Of a stretch of DNA of 64,000 nucleotides, positions 17,518-26,766 are shown piece by piece; the first letter of the stretch is position 1, and every line of letters begins with the position of its first letter. Where the stretch lies: positions 62,001 through 126,000 of the forward strand of contig NZ_CP047025.1 of NCBI RefSeq assembly GCF_009796845.1, written 5' to 3'. The stretch is from Cobetia sp. L2A1 (GTDB lineage Bacteria > Pseudomonadota > Gammaproteobacteria > Pseudomonadales > Halomonadaceae). The position numbers and the translations under genes were made by a program. Under the pieces are notes generated by a model. That model ran no database searches and was not told the DNA's origin. It was given only the letters and a program-made list of their open reading frames with translations.

Positions 17518-19128
17518 TTAGGCTATGTGGCTCTCATGTGACTTCTGTGAGGCTTCTCTAGGGTCTACCCATTTTTCATCAAGGAAGGTGTAAGCGATCA
17601 GGGTTTCCTCACCGCCTTGCTGCCAGTGAAACTCCAGTAGCCCTGAAGTGAAGTTGACGACCACCTTGGAGAAGCACCCACGCATGAGCGTGTTGATCTG
17701 CGCCTTGTCCTCCCAGTTCTCCTGCACTGCTGCTACTAGCTTCTGTGCTCGTCTCTGAGCCACGTCATTGTTGAAGCTGATCCTTTGTTGCCCCATCTGA
17801 TCGATCTCTTCCTTGAGGGCTTCCTGTTGCTCCTGTAGGGCAGTGAGACGCTCACCGATGGCGGGGTACTTGCTTGGATCAAGACCATTCTCGATAGAGG
17901 TTACGATGTTGTGAATCAGTCCCTCGACACCTTCGAGCTGCCCAGTGAGGTCATCGAAGCGCTTATCGAAGTCGTCATCACCAACAGGACACTGAGCAGC
18001 GATATAGGAGATGTTGTCTTGGATGAGAGGCTCGACCATGTCCACTCTCACAGCGTTGTAGACGCAGCCAGCTCCTTGCTTGGCTCGGTGGCAGACGAGG
18101 TAGACCCATCCCTTGGCCTTGTTCTTAGTGACCCTGATCATCCTGCTATCACATAGAGGGCAGACAGCTATGCCACCAACGATGTTCTGTACTGGTGACG
18201 ATGAATGTCGTCCTCTCCTCGGGGAAGCACTGGCCTTGAGCATCTGGACAGCCTCGAAGGTCTCCCTATCGATCACCGCTGGGTAGTAGCCCTCGATTGG
18301 CTCACAGGCTTCCCTGTGTTCCTTCCTGTCGGCACGGCTGGTGAAGGGAGTGAGTGTTCCGTAGGTGGCAGTGTTGGTGAGGATCTTACTCACGTAGCTG
18401 GTATGCCACAGCTTCCCTCTACCGAAGATCGGAGCGCCTTCCCTGTTGAGCCTCGCAGCGATGGACTGCTTGCCGGTGCCTTCCAGTGTCCACTTGAAGA
18501 TGTTCCTGACCACCTCGCCACGCTCAGGGATGATGTCGAAGCTCACACCGTCATCGGATGGCTTGAGCCACTGAGGAGCGCGAGAGGTGAGGCGTACAGG
18601 CTTGCCCTCAGCGATCATCTTCCTCTTGCTCTCCCACACAGAGCGAAGCCGCTTGGCCTTGGTGGCTGACTCCTCGTTGGCTCTCTGGAAGGTGAGCACA
18701 GCCATCATGAAGGTCATTGGGTCTTGCTCTAGGGTCTCGGCGCTGTAGACCCTCCCATCGAACAAGGTCACGACGTTGATACCCATCTCGCAGATGCTGC
18801 TCAGGACGCTGGCGGCTCTGTGGGCTGACTGTCGGGAGATCCTGTCGAGTGACTCCACTAGCAGGTAGGAGCCTTCAGCGATGATCTCGTCCTCCACAGC
18901 ACGGAGGAAGATCCCTAGTGAGCCTGTCTGTCTGTTCTTGCCTTGGTAAGCGGAGATACCTAGATCGTGGAAGCTGTGATCGTCCAATGTGAGGCCGAGC
19001 TTCTGGGCGAAGTCTTTGGCTAGCTTGGTCTGTCTTCGGAAGCTGTCACCCTTCATCTGCTCTGGTGTGGAGAAGCGAAGGTAGCTGTAAGCCTTGATGG
19101 CTGGGGCTTTGGGCTGCTCGGTGGTCAT
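17518..19128 (-). CDS. Large serine recombinase (integrase of the element)
   Basis: A 536-residue large serine integrase that would join attP and attB in comM. Ser20 in YLRFSTPEQ is the predicted nucleophile; SLDRISRQ near residue 96 holds the conserved arginines. The recombinase domain follows (about 170-300), then a zinc ribbon with Cys323, Cys326, Cys346 and Cys355 (CPLC...CHRAKQGAGC) and a coiled-coil region at about 385-460 that in this family controls synapsis direction. The gene lies within 60 bases of attR and reads away from it, the standard layout. No recombination directionality factor is recognisable nearby. Confidence 0.95.
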   Translation of the reverse strand: MTTEQPKAPAIKAYSYLRFSTPEQMKGDSFRRQTKLAKDFAQKLGLTLDDHSFHDLGISAYQGKNRQTGSLGIFLRAVEDEIIAEGSYLLVESLDRISRQSAHRAASVLSSICEMGINVVTLFDGRVYSAETLEQDPMTFMMAVLTFQRANEESATKAKRLRSVWESKRKMIAEGKPVRLTSRAPQWLKPSDDGVSFDIIPERGEVVRNIFKWTLEGTGKQSIAARLNREGAPIFGRGKLWHTSYVSKILTNTATYGTLTPFTSRADRKEHREACEPIEGYYPAVIDRETFEAVQMLKASASPRRGRHSSSPVQNIVGGIAVCPLCDSRMIRVTKNKAKGWVYLVCHRAKQGAGCVYNAVRVDMVEPLIQDNISYIAAQCPVGDDDFDKRFDDLTGQLEGVEGLIHNIVTSIENGLDPSKYPAIGERLTALQEQQEALKEEIDQMGQQRISFNNDVAQRRAQKLVAAVQENWEDKAQINTLMRGCFSKVVVNFTSGLLEFHWQQGGEETLIAYTFLDEKWVDPREASQKSHESHIA

Positions 19129-19165
19129 GACTTAGCTCTGTTACTGCGTGTGTTGATGGTGGCAG

Positions 19166-19181
19166 CCTACATTGTAGGTCT
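19166..19181 (+). other. Right arm of attP with internal palindrome
   Basis: TGTAGGTCT (19173-19181) is the inverted counterpart of AGACCTACA (14493-14501) at the other end. When the ends join, the arms are 34 bases apart. CCTACA-T-TGTAGG (19166-19178) is in addition a 13-base palindrome. The symmetry centre falls between 19198 and 19199. Confidence 0.7.
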
Positions 19182-19185
19182 TCAA

Positions 19186-19199
19186 GGCCACAACCTGCT
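19186..19199 (+). repeat. attR core (14-bp identity)
   Basis: Second copy of GGCCACAACCTGCT. The comM frame resumes at 19200 with the third base of a Leu codon, then FAGPPGTGKT. Confidence 0.85.
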
Positions 19200-20100
19200 T
19201 TTTGCAGGTCCACCGGGTACTGGCAAGACGATGCTGGCCAGTCGACTGTCGGGCATTTTGCCGCCGTTGGGTGAGAACGAGGCACTGGAGGTGGCGGCCG
19301 TGCGTTCGGTATGTGGTCTACCGATCATGGAGCGCTGGGGTCAGCGGCCTTTCCGCGCGCCGCATCACACTGCCAGTGGGGTGGCGCTAGTCGGTGGTGG
19401 CTCCAAGCCACGTCCGGGAGAAGTGTCATTGGCTCATCACGGCGTGTTGTTTCTGGATGAACTGGCGGAGTTTGATCGTGGAGTGCTGGAGGTAATGAGG
19501 GAGCCGCTTGAAAGCGGTCGAATCTTGATTTCTCGTGCCAGCCATCAACGTCGCTTTCCCGCACGTTTTCAGCTGGTCGCGGCCATGAATCCCTGTCCCT
19601 GTGGTTACCTGGGGGACAGCCGTCGTAACTGCAGCTGCACGCCGGGCCAGATTCAGCGCTATCAGGCGCGGTTGTCTGGCCCGCTGTTGGACCGCATCGA
19701 TCTGCAGGTCGAGGTGCCGGGGCTACCCGCCGAAGAGTTGACGTCCGCGACACCCGGCGAAGGCTCTGAAGTGGTGCGCGCTCGAGTTCTGGCGGCGCGT
19801 GCGCGGCAGCTGGCACGGGGTGGCCTCAATGCACATCTAAGTACGCCAGACCTGGAGGCTGCCTGTCAGCTCGATGATGCTGAACGGCAATGGCTGGCCG
19901 GCGTACTGTCGCGCCTGAATCTCTCTGCGCGCGCCTATCATCGTGTACTACGTGTCGCGCTGACGTTGAGTGATCTGATTGCACAGGAGGGAGTGCAGCG
20001 AGCCCAACTGATGGAAGCTATCGGCTATCGTCAGCTGGACCGCATGATGGGGCGTGATCCTGCGCGTCCCGGGACTGGGCCAGAGCGACGCTCTGCGTGA
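19200..20100 (+). pseudogene. comM: comM (yifB) 3' part, separated by insertion
   Basis: C-terminal 300 codons of ComM. It opens with Walker A GPPGTGKT and continues with PHHTASGVALVGGGSKPRPGEVSLAHHGVLFLDELAEF (Walker B), the zinc-binding MNPCPCGYLGDSRRNCSC segment and a C-terminal helical domain ending near YRQLDRMMGR. Nothing in this half is damaged. An open frame reads into it from the element, with an ATG at 19156 but no clear ribosome site, so an N-terminally truncated ATPase could be made at low level. Excision of the element would restore the intact gene. Confidence 0.95.
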
Positions 20101-20118
20101 CACGAGCAGGGTTCGCGT

Positions 20119-21186
20119 CTAGAAAGATGGTCGATCGGCGCCGGGAATGCCTTCGCGAATCAAGCGTGAGAAGTCGCCAGCGGACTGTTGGTCTGCTGCC
20201 AGTGCTGCGGGATTGATCAAGCTTCTGGCCTTCAGTGCATCAAAGGGTACGACATCACTGAGGGCATCCTGATCTGCGACATATTCGGGGAGATAGCCGG
20301 AGAGCAGCAGGCGATAGTCCAGTGGCAGGCCGTCTGTGAGGCGGGTCATCATCGCGTAGACCAGTGTGGTGCAGTTGCTGAAAGCGGTGTTGTAGAAATG
20401 AGGTCGAGAGTGCAATGCCTCGGACTCATCCACATATGCCAGCAGCAGTTCGCGAATCATGGCCTGTGGCATCTGTACCCGGTACAGATGTACCTCCTCG
20501 CCGCGTACATTGCTGCGCACTCGCACGATGTCGCTTTCTTCTGCGGCAATCACCGCCAGCTCATACTGCTTGAACATGCCGCCCAGCGTTGAGAACTGTT
20601 CGTCACGCTCCTTGCGGATTTCCACCGAGAAGGTCAGGTAGCGTCCGTCGGAAAACCCGAAACTGACCAGCGTGTGAGCAATCTGCGGGCCCATCCAATG
20701 ACTGGTGAGCAGATCGACCGATCTCAGCTCGTCCAGTGGATATTCGCGTGACTCCCAATGTGGTGTGAAGTCCTGTGCCGTGTGCCATTCGAAGTTGCGT
20801 ACCCGATCAAGATGCAGAATGTCGCCCTGTGTCTTGTTGATGCCACTTGTATTGATGCCGCCCTTGATCACATGCCCCTCGACCAGGTGCTCGACCTCAG
20901 GTGCCCAATCGCGATCGGCTTGCGGGGTGATGCTGTGCCACCACGCGACGCTGGCGACCAGTAGCATCAGATAGCCACCTGCCAGTCGCCAGCGTATTGC
21001 ACTGGCTGACGGCCACCACAGTGCGACGACACAAAGTAGGGCCAATACGGCCACGAGCCCCGAGATGCTTATACGTAGCGCCTCCGGTCCCGGTAATCGA
21101 AACCACAGCGCAGGGACTAGCCAGACAGCAGCCCCTAGCATGGTCAGGCTGAGTGCCGCACGAGCGATGCCGCTGGTCAAGCTCAT
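20119..21186 (-). CDS. DUF4105 (Lnb N-terminal periplasmic domain) membrane protein
   Basis: A 355-residue inner-membrane protein. Three hydrophobic segments occupy the first 90 residues (ALSLTMLGAAVWLVPALWF, GLVAVLALLCVVALWW, YLMLLVASVAWW), followed by a periplasmic domain with FEWHTAQDFTPHWESREYPL and FYNTAFSNCTTLVYAM, the cysteine motif of DUF4105, a family suspected to be cysteine-protease-like. Function unknown. Its ATG overlaps the stop of the upstream aminotransferase gene by four bases (21183-21186), so the two are translationally coupled. Confidence 0.85.
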   Translation of the reverse strand: MSLTSGIARAALSLTMLGAAVWLVPALWFRLPGPEALRISISGLVAVLALLCVVALWWPSASAIRWRLAGGYLMLLVASVAWWHSITPQADRDWAPEVEHLVEGHVIKGGINTSGINKTQGDILHLDRVRNFEWHTAQDFTPHWESREYPLDELRSVDLLTSHWMGPQIAHTLVSFGFSDGRYLTFSVEIRKERDEQFSTLGGMFKQYELAVIAAEESDIVRVRSNVRGEEVHLYRVQMPQAMIRELLLAYVDESEALHSRPHFYNTAFSNCTTLVYAMMTRLTDGLPLDYRLLLSGYLPEYVADQDALSDVVPFDALKARSLINPAALAADQQSAGDFSRLIREGIPGADRPSF

Positions 21187-22328
21187 GGGGTGGGGAGTTC
21201 CTGAACGGCACGTTCGAGCTGTGCCAGTCGGCCCGGTACCAAACTGTCCTCAAGCGTCGAGATGCGCAGTATGTGGCCGAGAGCTGGATGCGGCGGACGG
21301 TTGATCAATACGCCCTCAGCCAGCAGCTGTTGCTGAACCTGCGCGGCCAGCTCGGCATTCTTGAGACGCACGCAAATGAAGTTGGTTGCGCTCGAGAGGA
21401 CTTCTGCGTCAAGTGAGCGCAGATGCGCGGCCAGTTGTTCACGCACCTTGATGACATTCGCGACATGAGCCGCCGCTTCTTCGGGATGCGTCATCAGTAG
21501 TTCGCCCGCCGCTAGCGCTGGCGCACTGACCGCGTAGTGAATCCGCATCTTGAGCAGGATGGTGATATCGGCGGGCTCTGCGATCATGAAGCCGAGTCGC
21601 AAGCCTGCGAGCCCGTAGGCCTTGGAAAATGTGCGCAGGCGGAAGGTTGCAGCCATTGGCGTGCTATCGGCTGTGGCAGCATCGTCTCGGAAGTCATGAT
21701 AGGCCTCGTCCAGCAATAGGCTGCAGTGCTCTGGTAGTGCATCGCGCAGGGCGCAAACCGCCGCATCCGAGTGCAGGTGGCCGCTGGGGTTGTCCGGGTT
21801 GGCCAGATACACGATGCGTGCATCGTGTTCATGAGCGGCTGCGGCCAACGCCGCAAGATCGGGTGCCAGTTGTCCGTCATGGGACGCATCTGCAAAGGTT
21901 TCCGAGTAAGGCACCTCGATCACCTCGGCACCTTGGGCGCGGGCGAAGTAGGCGAGAGTCGGATAGGTACCTGCACTGGTCACGACCCGCTCTCCCGCCG
22001 TCACGGTGGCGCGTATTATCAGCGCCAGTAGACTGTCGGCACCGGCATCCACCAGCAGGCTCTCGAAAGGCACCTTCAGGCGTTCGGCCAGTTGTTGACG
22101 CAGCTGCCATGCGTCAGCATCGGCGTAGCTACGGCTGAGGTCTGCCAGCGCACTGCCAAGGGCCCCGCCTAACTCACGGTGTGGCATGTCGAGGCCTTCG
22201 TTGGACCCATACTGATAAGGCAAGGCATGGCCCAACCTGCGCTCCAGCGCCTTGATGCCGGGGAACGGGTTATGCGGTCCGTCCTGATAGAGGTGGGCAA
22301 GAAAGCGGCGGGGACGGGCGGTGGTCAT
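21183..22328 (-). CDS. HisC-like PLP aminotransferase
   Basis: Class I/II aminotransferase of 381 residues, most like histidinol-phosphate aminotransferase. The PLP lysine is in TFSKAYGLAGLRLGFMIAEP near residue 225, the NPDNPSG motif is present at about residue 155 and LLLDEAYHDF just after. Phosphate-site Gly-Ala residues occur near DAGADSLLALI. ATG 22328 follows GGAG; the frame extends 12 codons further upstream. The context (DUF4105, lipoprotein, hydrolase) is not a histidine operon, so the true substrate is uncertain; it may be a paralogue for aromatic or threonine-phosphate substrates. Confidence 0.8.
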   Translation of the reverse strand: MTTARPRRFLAHLYQDGPHNPFPGIKALERRLGHALPYQYGSNEGLDMPHRELGGALGSALADLSRSYADADAWQLRQQLAERLKVPFESLLVDAGADSLLALIIRATVTAGERVVTSAGTYPTLAYFARAQGAEVIEVPYSETFADASHDGQLAPDLAALAAAAHEHDARIVYLANPDNPSGHLHSDAAVCALRDALPEHCSLLLDEAYHDFRDDAATADSTPMAATFRLRTFSKAYGLAGLRLGFMIAEPADITILLKMRIHYAVSAPALAAGELLMTHPEEAAAHVANVIKVREQLAAHLRSLDAEVLSSATNFICVRLKNAELAAQVQQQLLAEGVLINRPPHPALGHILRISTLEDSLVPGRLAQLERAVQELPTP

Positions 22329-22399
22329 GGGGGCTCCGAAAAATGAGGGCAGTGGCGATGGCAATGAAGCAGATGCGAGACGGCGCAGGAAGTGATGAA

Positions 22400-22930
22400 T
22401 CAGGGTGCTGTCCGAGTACTTGCCAGTGCCTCTAGTGCGGCCTGATCGAAGGCACCATTCAGCGTCAACGTACGTATCTCGTTACGCTCGACACCGGTAC
22501 TGCGCACGAGTGTCAATGTCAGTTGATAAGACTGGAGTGTGCGGTCTGACAGCTTCAGCGGGATGCCACTGGCTTCAAGAAGTGTCTCGAGACGCCATTG
22601 ATGACTGGCGATACCCGAGTGGTCATTGTTCCAGTTAAGCACCTGAGGGCCGTCCTGTAGCGAGAGTAGGGCGCGGGTTAAAGCCTCGTTCAGCGCACCG
22701 GGCTGTGTGTCGAGCATGGCATCTACCTTGGGCGGTGCCAGCAGCAACACCTGTTGCGCCAGCGGCGGTGACCATGGCTGCTCGGCAATCAGACGTGCGG
22801 CACTCTGGCCGAGACCATAGATCGGATCGCGTTCGGCACGCGGTACCTGATCCAGTCCCATGCAGCCGGTCAGCAGCCCAAGCAACACGCCCGTGGTCAG
22901 TAGATACTCCCAGCGCTTCAGGTGTTGCAT
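22400..22930 (-). CDS. Putative outer-membrane lipoprotein of unknown function
   Basis: A 176-residue protein with a lipoprotein signal: a basic start (MQHLKRWEYL), a hydrophobic core TTGVLLGLL and lipobox LTGC with Cys at residue 22. The mature part has VDAMLDTQPGALNEALTRALLSLQDG and a strand-rich remainder. The general plan recalls LpoB/FlgO-type envelope lipoproteins, but I cannot confirm a family. Its start overlaps the end of the upstream hydrolase gene by 13 bases, so they are cotranscribed. Confidence 0.65.
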   Translation of the reverse strand: MQHLKRWEYLLTTGVLLGLLTGCMGLDQVPRAERDPIYGLGQSAARLIAEQPWSPPLAQQVLLLAPPKVDAMLDTQPGALNEALTRALLSLQDGPQVLNWNNDHSGIASHQWRLETLLEASGIPLKLSDRTLQSYQLTLTLVRSTGVERNEIRTLTLNGAFDQAALEALASTRTAP

Positions 22931-23940
22931 GTCGCAGCTCCCGGATCATTGTTTCTCTTCGCGTCCTCCTCCGTGCTGGTTGCACGGGGTGCCAGCGCAT
23001 CAAGGAAGGTATCCAGTTCGGTAAAGAGTACGGTGCGAATCGGCTCCGCCTCGTTGACCAGATGATGCTGGGCTTCGGGATGGCGATAAATACGCGCATT
23101 GGGAAATTTGCTGGCCAATACCCCAAGGTTCCACTGCCAGTCGACAGTTGTATCCTGCTCACCCTGCAGGATGAGCGTGGGTAGCTGGCAGGGCGGTAGC
23201 GCCTGTATGCGTGGAATCCACGCGCGCATTGCCGTTACCCATTTCACCGCCAGTCGATCAGCCTGGAGCGGATCATTGGTGCTGAGGAATTCGTAGAAGG
23301 CCGCGTCATTGGTATTCGCACGATACTTGCGTGGAATGGAGTCAATGAAGGGGCGCGCCATGCTGTGTAGCCAGCGTGACTGCGGCCAACCATAGGGACG
23401 CACCAATGGTGCGAGCAGCGCGATACCGCGCCACTGTGAGTCCATGCCGCGTGTCAGCGCATCGGTGGCCAGCACCGAACCGCCGGTACTCTGGCCGACC
23501 CCAAACCAGGGGCGGGGCGCCAGATCGCGCGCTTCCAGATATTGCTGGAAGACCTTCAGGCAGCCAACGTAGTCACCAAAATCGTCAATCGAAGCTGTCT
23601 CACCGGAAGACAGCCCGTGACCCGGTAGATCCCACAGTGCCACCTGCCACCCTTGCTGCAGGAGATGTGCCAGCAGATGGCGATAGAGTGCGAGGTGGTC
23701 AAAGTAGCCATGCACCACAAAAATGGTGCCGCGTGGCTTCGAGGGTGTCCACAGCTGGGCCCATAGCTGGAAGCCGCCTGCATCCAGATGTCCGGCATGG
23801 ACAGTGATGTCTTCGTTGCGCAGTGCATCCAGGCCGTAATGGCTCAGGTAGCGCTCCAGTGGGCTGGACGTTTGGCCCGGCAGCATGTCAGGTAGGCGGA
23901 TAAAAGGGCCGTGGTCGAGCAGTTCACTGAAATCGGGCAT
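22918..23940 (-). CDS. Alpha/beta hydrolase, lysophospholipase-like
   Basis: Serine hydrolase of 340 residues, Hydrolase_4 type, probably cytoplasmic. The oxyanion region is FVVHGYFDH, the nucleophile elbow is GVGQSTGG near residue 160, the acid is likely in LILQGEQDTTVDW and the histidine in HPEAQHHLVNEAE near the C-terminus. ATG 23940 (MPDFSELL) has GGAG six bases before it; an in-frame ATG lies 12 bases earlier. First gene of the minus-strand cluster with the lipoprotein. The natural ester substrate is unknown. Confidence 0.82.
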   Translation of the reverse strand: MPDFSELLDHGPFIRLPDMLPGQTSSPLERYLSHYGLDALRNEDITVHAGHLDAGGFQLWAQLWTPSKPRGTIFVVHGYFDHLALYRHLLAHLLQQGWQVALWDLPGHGLSSGETASIDDFGDYVGCLKVFQQYLEARDLAPRPWFGVGQSTGGSVLATDALTRGMDSQWRGIALLAPLVRPYGWPQSRWLHSMARPFIDSIPRKYRANTNDAAFYEFLSTNDPLQADRLAVKWVTAMRAWIPRIQALPPCQLPTLILQGEQDTTVDWQWNLGVLASKFPNARIYRHPEAQHHLVNEAEPIRTVLFTELDTFLDALAPRATSTEEDAKRNNDPGAATCNT

Positions 23941-24253
23941 GGTCATCTCCATTATGTTGCCATGCTAGCGGCTGACGCGGCTTCGAGCTATAAAAAGAAC
24001 AGTGTTTCTTCATGTATGGCACGCGCGTTGCTGAGCGACATCAGCCTCGGCAAACCCTCTGTCGATGAGCAATCCGGTTTCAGCCTCTTGTTCATTGGTC
24101 AAACCCGGCCTCTCGAAGGGCATGGCATCGGGTATGGTGAAGTGATCTGTAAACGCTCGACAGCTGATTCGTTGTACAGCTGGCTTATTTCACAGGTGAC
24201 CGATTCCACGAATTTCACGTTTCCAGCTATTTGTTTCCAGGGAGAGCACACGC
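23941..24253. promoter_or_regulatory. Divergent intergenic region, hydrolase / glcB
   Basis: About 310 bases between divergent starts; it must contain both promoters. No clear operator stands out. GGGAGA near 24239 is the glcB ribosome site. Confidence 0.35.
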
Positions 24254-26422
24254 ATGACCGATCGCATCCATATTGAACGCCTGGCCATTGACGCCGGCCT
24301 GCATCGCTTTATCGAGCAGGAAGCGCTACCGGGCACCGGTATTACGCCCGCGGCCTTCTGGACGGGCGTAGATGCCCTGCTGCATGAGTTGGCACCGCGC
24401 AATCGCGAATTGCTGGAAATTCGCGAGAATCTGCAAGGTGAGATTGACCGCTGGCACCGCGAGCACCCGGGTAAGGTAGATCTCACTGCTTATAAAGCCT
24501 TCCTGGAAGAGATCGGTTATCTACTGCCGGAGCCGAATACTGTCGAAGCCACCACGGCCAATGTCGACAGCGAGATCTGTCAGCAGGCGGGGCCGCAATT
24601 GGTCGTGCCGGTGATGAATGCCCGATACGCGCTGAATGCCGCCAATGCGCGCTGGGGATCGCTCTACGATGCGCTCTATGGCACGGATGCGATAAGCGAT
24701 GACGACGGCGCCGAGCGCGGCAAGGACTACAATCCGGTGCGCGGTGCCAAGGTGGTGGCCTATGCACGTCAGGTGCTGGATACCATTGCGCCACTGGCGG
24801 GTGGCAGCCATCACGACAGTGAAGGTTACGCGATCCGCGATGGTCATCTGCTGGTACGCGTCGCAGGACGTGACCTCAGCCTCAAATCACCGGAACGTTT
24901 CCTCGGCTATCGTGGTGAAGAGTCCGCACCGGGCTCAATCATCTTTGCTCACAACGGCCTGCATGCAGAGCTGGTCATTGATGCCGAGCACGCGATCGGC
25001 AAGACCGATCCTGCCGGTGTGAGTGACCTGATCATGGAGGCTGCGCTCTCCACCATCATGGATTGCGAAGACTCGGTCGCCGCAGTGGACGCCGATGACA
25101 AGGTGGTGGTCTATCGCAACTGGCTAGGCCTGATGAAGGGGGATCTGACCGAGACCATCGAGAAGAACGGACGCTCGATGACGCGTCGCCTGAATGCAGA
25201 CCGTGAATTTACCGGTGCCGATGGCAAGCCGCGTGTGCTGCACGGTCGCTCGTTGATGCTCATCCGTAACGTGGGCCATCTGATGACCAATCCGGCCATC
25301 CTGCTCGACGACGGTAGCGAAGCACCTGAAGGCATCATGGATGCCATCTTTACAAGTCTGATCGCCATCCATGATATTCAGGGCGAGGGGAAGCGCGGCA
25401 ACTCGCGCACTGGCTCCGTCTATATCGTCAAGCCCAAGATGCATGGCCCTGAGGAAGTCGCTTTCGCCGATGAGTTGTTCTCACGTGTTGAGACATTGCT
25501 CGGACTGCCGAACGCGACGATCAAGATGGGCATCATGGACGAAGAGCGTCGTACTACCGTCAACCTCAAGAGCTGTATCGCGGCGGCCAGTTCACGCGTG
25601 GCCTTCATCAATACCGGGTTCCTGGACCGCACCGGTGACGAGATTCACACGTCGATGGAAGCAGGGCCGATGCTGCGCAAGGGCGATATGAAAGGCTCGG
25701 CGTGGATTCAGGCCTACGAGAAGTGGAACGTGGATGTCGGCCTGGAATGTGGCCTGCGTGGCCGTGCGCAGATCGGCAAGGGCATGTGGGCCATGCCAGA
25801 TCTGATGGCCGCGATGCTAGAGCAGAAGATTGGCCATCCGCGTGCTGGCGCCAACACGGCGTGGGTGCCGTCGCCGACTGCGGCCGTCTTGCATGCACTG
25901 CACTACCATCAGGTCTCGGTGAAGGACGTGCAGCACGATCTGATCAGCCGTCCGCGTGCCAGCCTCGATGACTTACTGACGATTCCGCTGGAGCCCAACC
26001 CTCAGTGGAGTGCCGAGGAGATTCAGGCCGAGTTGGATAACAATGCTCAGGGGATTCTCGGCTATGTAGTGCGCTGGATTGACCACGGGACAGGTTGCTC
26101 CAAAGTGCCGGATATTCATGATGTCGGCCTGATGGAAGATCGCGCCACACTACGTATTTCCAGTCAGCACATTGCCAACTGGCTGCATCACGGCATTGTC
26201 GATACAGCACTGGTGCAGGACACGCTAGCGCGTATGGCCGGTGTGGTTGATCGCCAGAACGCGGATGATGCCAGCTACCGGCCGATGACGGATGACCTCG
26301 AGGGCTCGGTTGCCTTCCAGGCTGCCAGCGAGCTGGTCTTCAAGGGCCGCGTTCAGCCGAGTGGTTACACCGAGCCGGTCCTGCATCGTCGCCGTCTCGA
26401 GAAAAAGCAACAGGTGCGCTGA
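24254..26422 (+). CDS. glcB: Malate synthase G
   Basis: Cytosolic enzyme condensing glyoxylate with acetyl-CoA to malate, completing the glyoxylate bypass for growth on acetate, fatty acids or glycolate. The 722 residues fit isoform G (about 720). Visible signatures are [20 protein letters not shown] in the N-terminal domain, [17 protein letters not shown] (metal-site acidic residues), [15 protein letters not shown] and [19 protein letters not shown] [26 protein letters not shown] precedes ATG 24254. Transcribed alone; a strong hairpin follows. Confidence 0.97.
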   Translation: MTDRIHIERLAIDAGLHRFIEQEALPGTGITPAAFWTGVDALLHELAPRNRELLEIRENLQGEIDRWHREHPGKVDLTAYKAFLEEIGYLLPEPNTVEATTANVDSEICQQAGPQLVVPVMNARYALNAANARWGSLYDALYGTDAISDDDGAERGKDYNPVRGAKVVAYARQVLDTIAPLAGGSHHDSEGYAIRDGHLLVRVAGRDLSLKSPERFLGYRGEESAPGSIIFAHNGLHAELVIDAEHAIGKTDPAGVSDLIMEAALSTIMDCEDSVAAVDADDKVVVYRNWLGLMKGDLTETIEKNGRSMTRRLNADREFTGADGKPRVLHGRSLMLIRNVGHLMTNPAILLDDGSEAPEGIMDAIFTSLIAIHDIQGEGKRGNSRTGSVYIVKPKMHGPEEVAFADELFSRVETLLGLPNATIKMGIMDEERRTTVNLKSCIAAASSRVAFINTGFLDRTGDEIHTSMEAGPMLRKGDMKGSAWIQAYEKWNVDVGLECGLRGRAQIGKGMWAMPDLMAAMLEQKIGHPRAGANTAWVPSPTAAVLHALHYHQVSVKDVQHDLISRPRASLDDLLTIPLEPNPQWSAEEIQAELDNNAQGILGYVVRWIDHGTGCSKVPDIHDVGLMEDRATLRISSQHIANWLHHGIVDTALVQDTLARMAGVVDRQNADDASYRPMTDDLEGSVAFQAASELVFKGRVQPSGYTEPVLHRRRLEKKQQVR

Positions 26423-26525
26423 CGTAGCTGATGCTGCAGCCACCGCGATGGCTGCTGCATCTCTCTGACGTTCATTTTTGAAGTTTGGCGCTAGATGCTA
26501 TCCCCAGGGATCAGGGATGGTACTG

Positions 26526-26559
26526 ACACGAACGGCGACTCTTGGGTCGCCGTTCGTGT
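26526..26559 (+). terminator. Strong hairpin after glcB
   Basis: ACACGAACGGCGAC / GTCGCCGTTCGTGT, 14-bp stem with a 6-base loop. No T-run follows, so termination would be partial or depend on other factors. Confidence 0.55.
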
Positions 26560-26766
26560 GTCGGGCACTTGCCCGTTGAAACCGTTCTGAGCAGGTCAGA
26601 GCGACGCCAGAGAAGAAGCAATCACAAGTCCGCGTGGTGCTTTTTTGCGCGGCGAATATTTCAGAATCTCGCATTTGGCGCTAGCCTTGGCGGCACTATC
26701 CTCCGTCATGCACGCTGACAACGGCGTCACCATGCCGGCTATCGCAATTCTGTCGAGGAGTACTCC

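Larger units (their letters stand above)
14477..19199. mobile_element. Serine-integrase element inserted in comM (4,723 bp)
   Basis: The element is bounded by 14-bp identical att cores and splits comM in frame. From left to right it holds a short possible peptide gene, a DUF4760-like membrane protein, about 1.4 kb of repeat-rich DNA without genes, a small serine resolvase and a large serine recombinase reading towards the interior from the right end. There is no capsid, replication or conjugation gene, so movement in trans or as a minimal integrating element is likely. comM is a known insertion hotspot (AbaR islands in Acinetobacter use it), but those are transposon-type, unlike this one. Confidence 0.85.
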
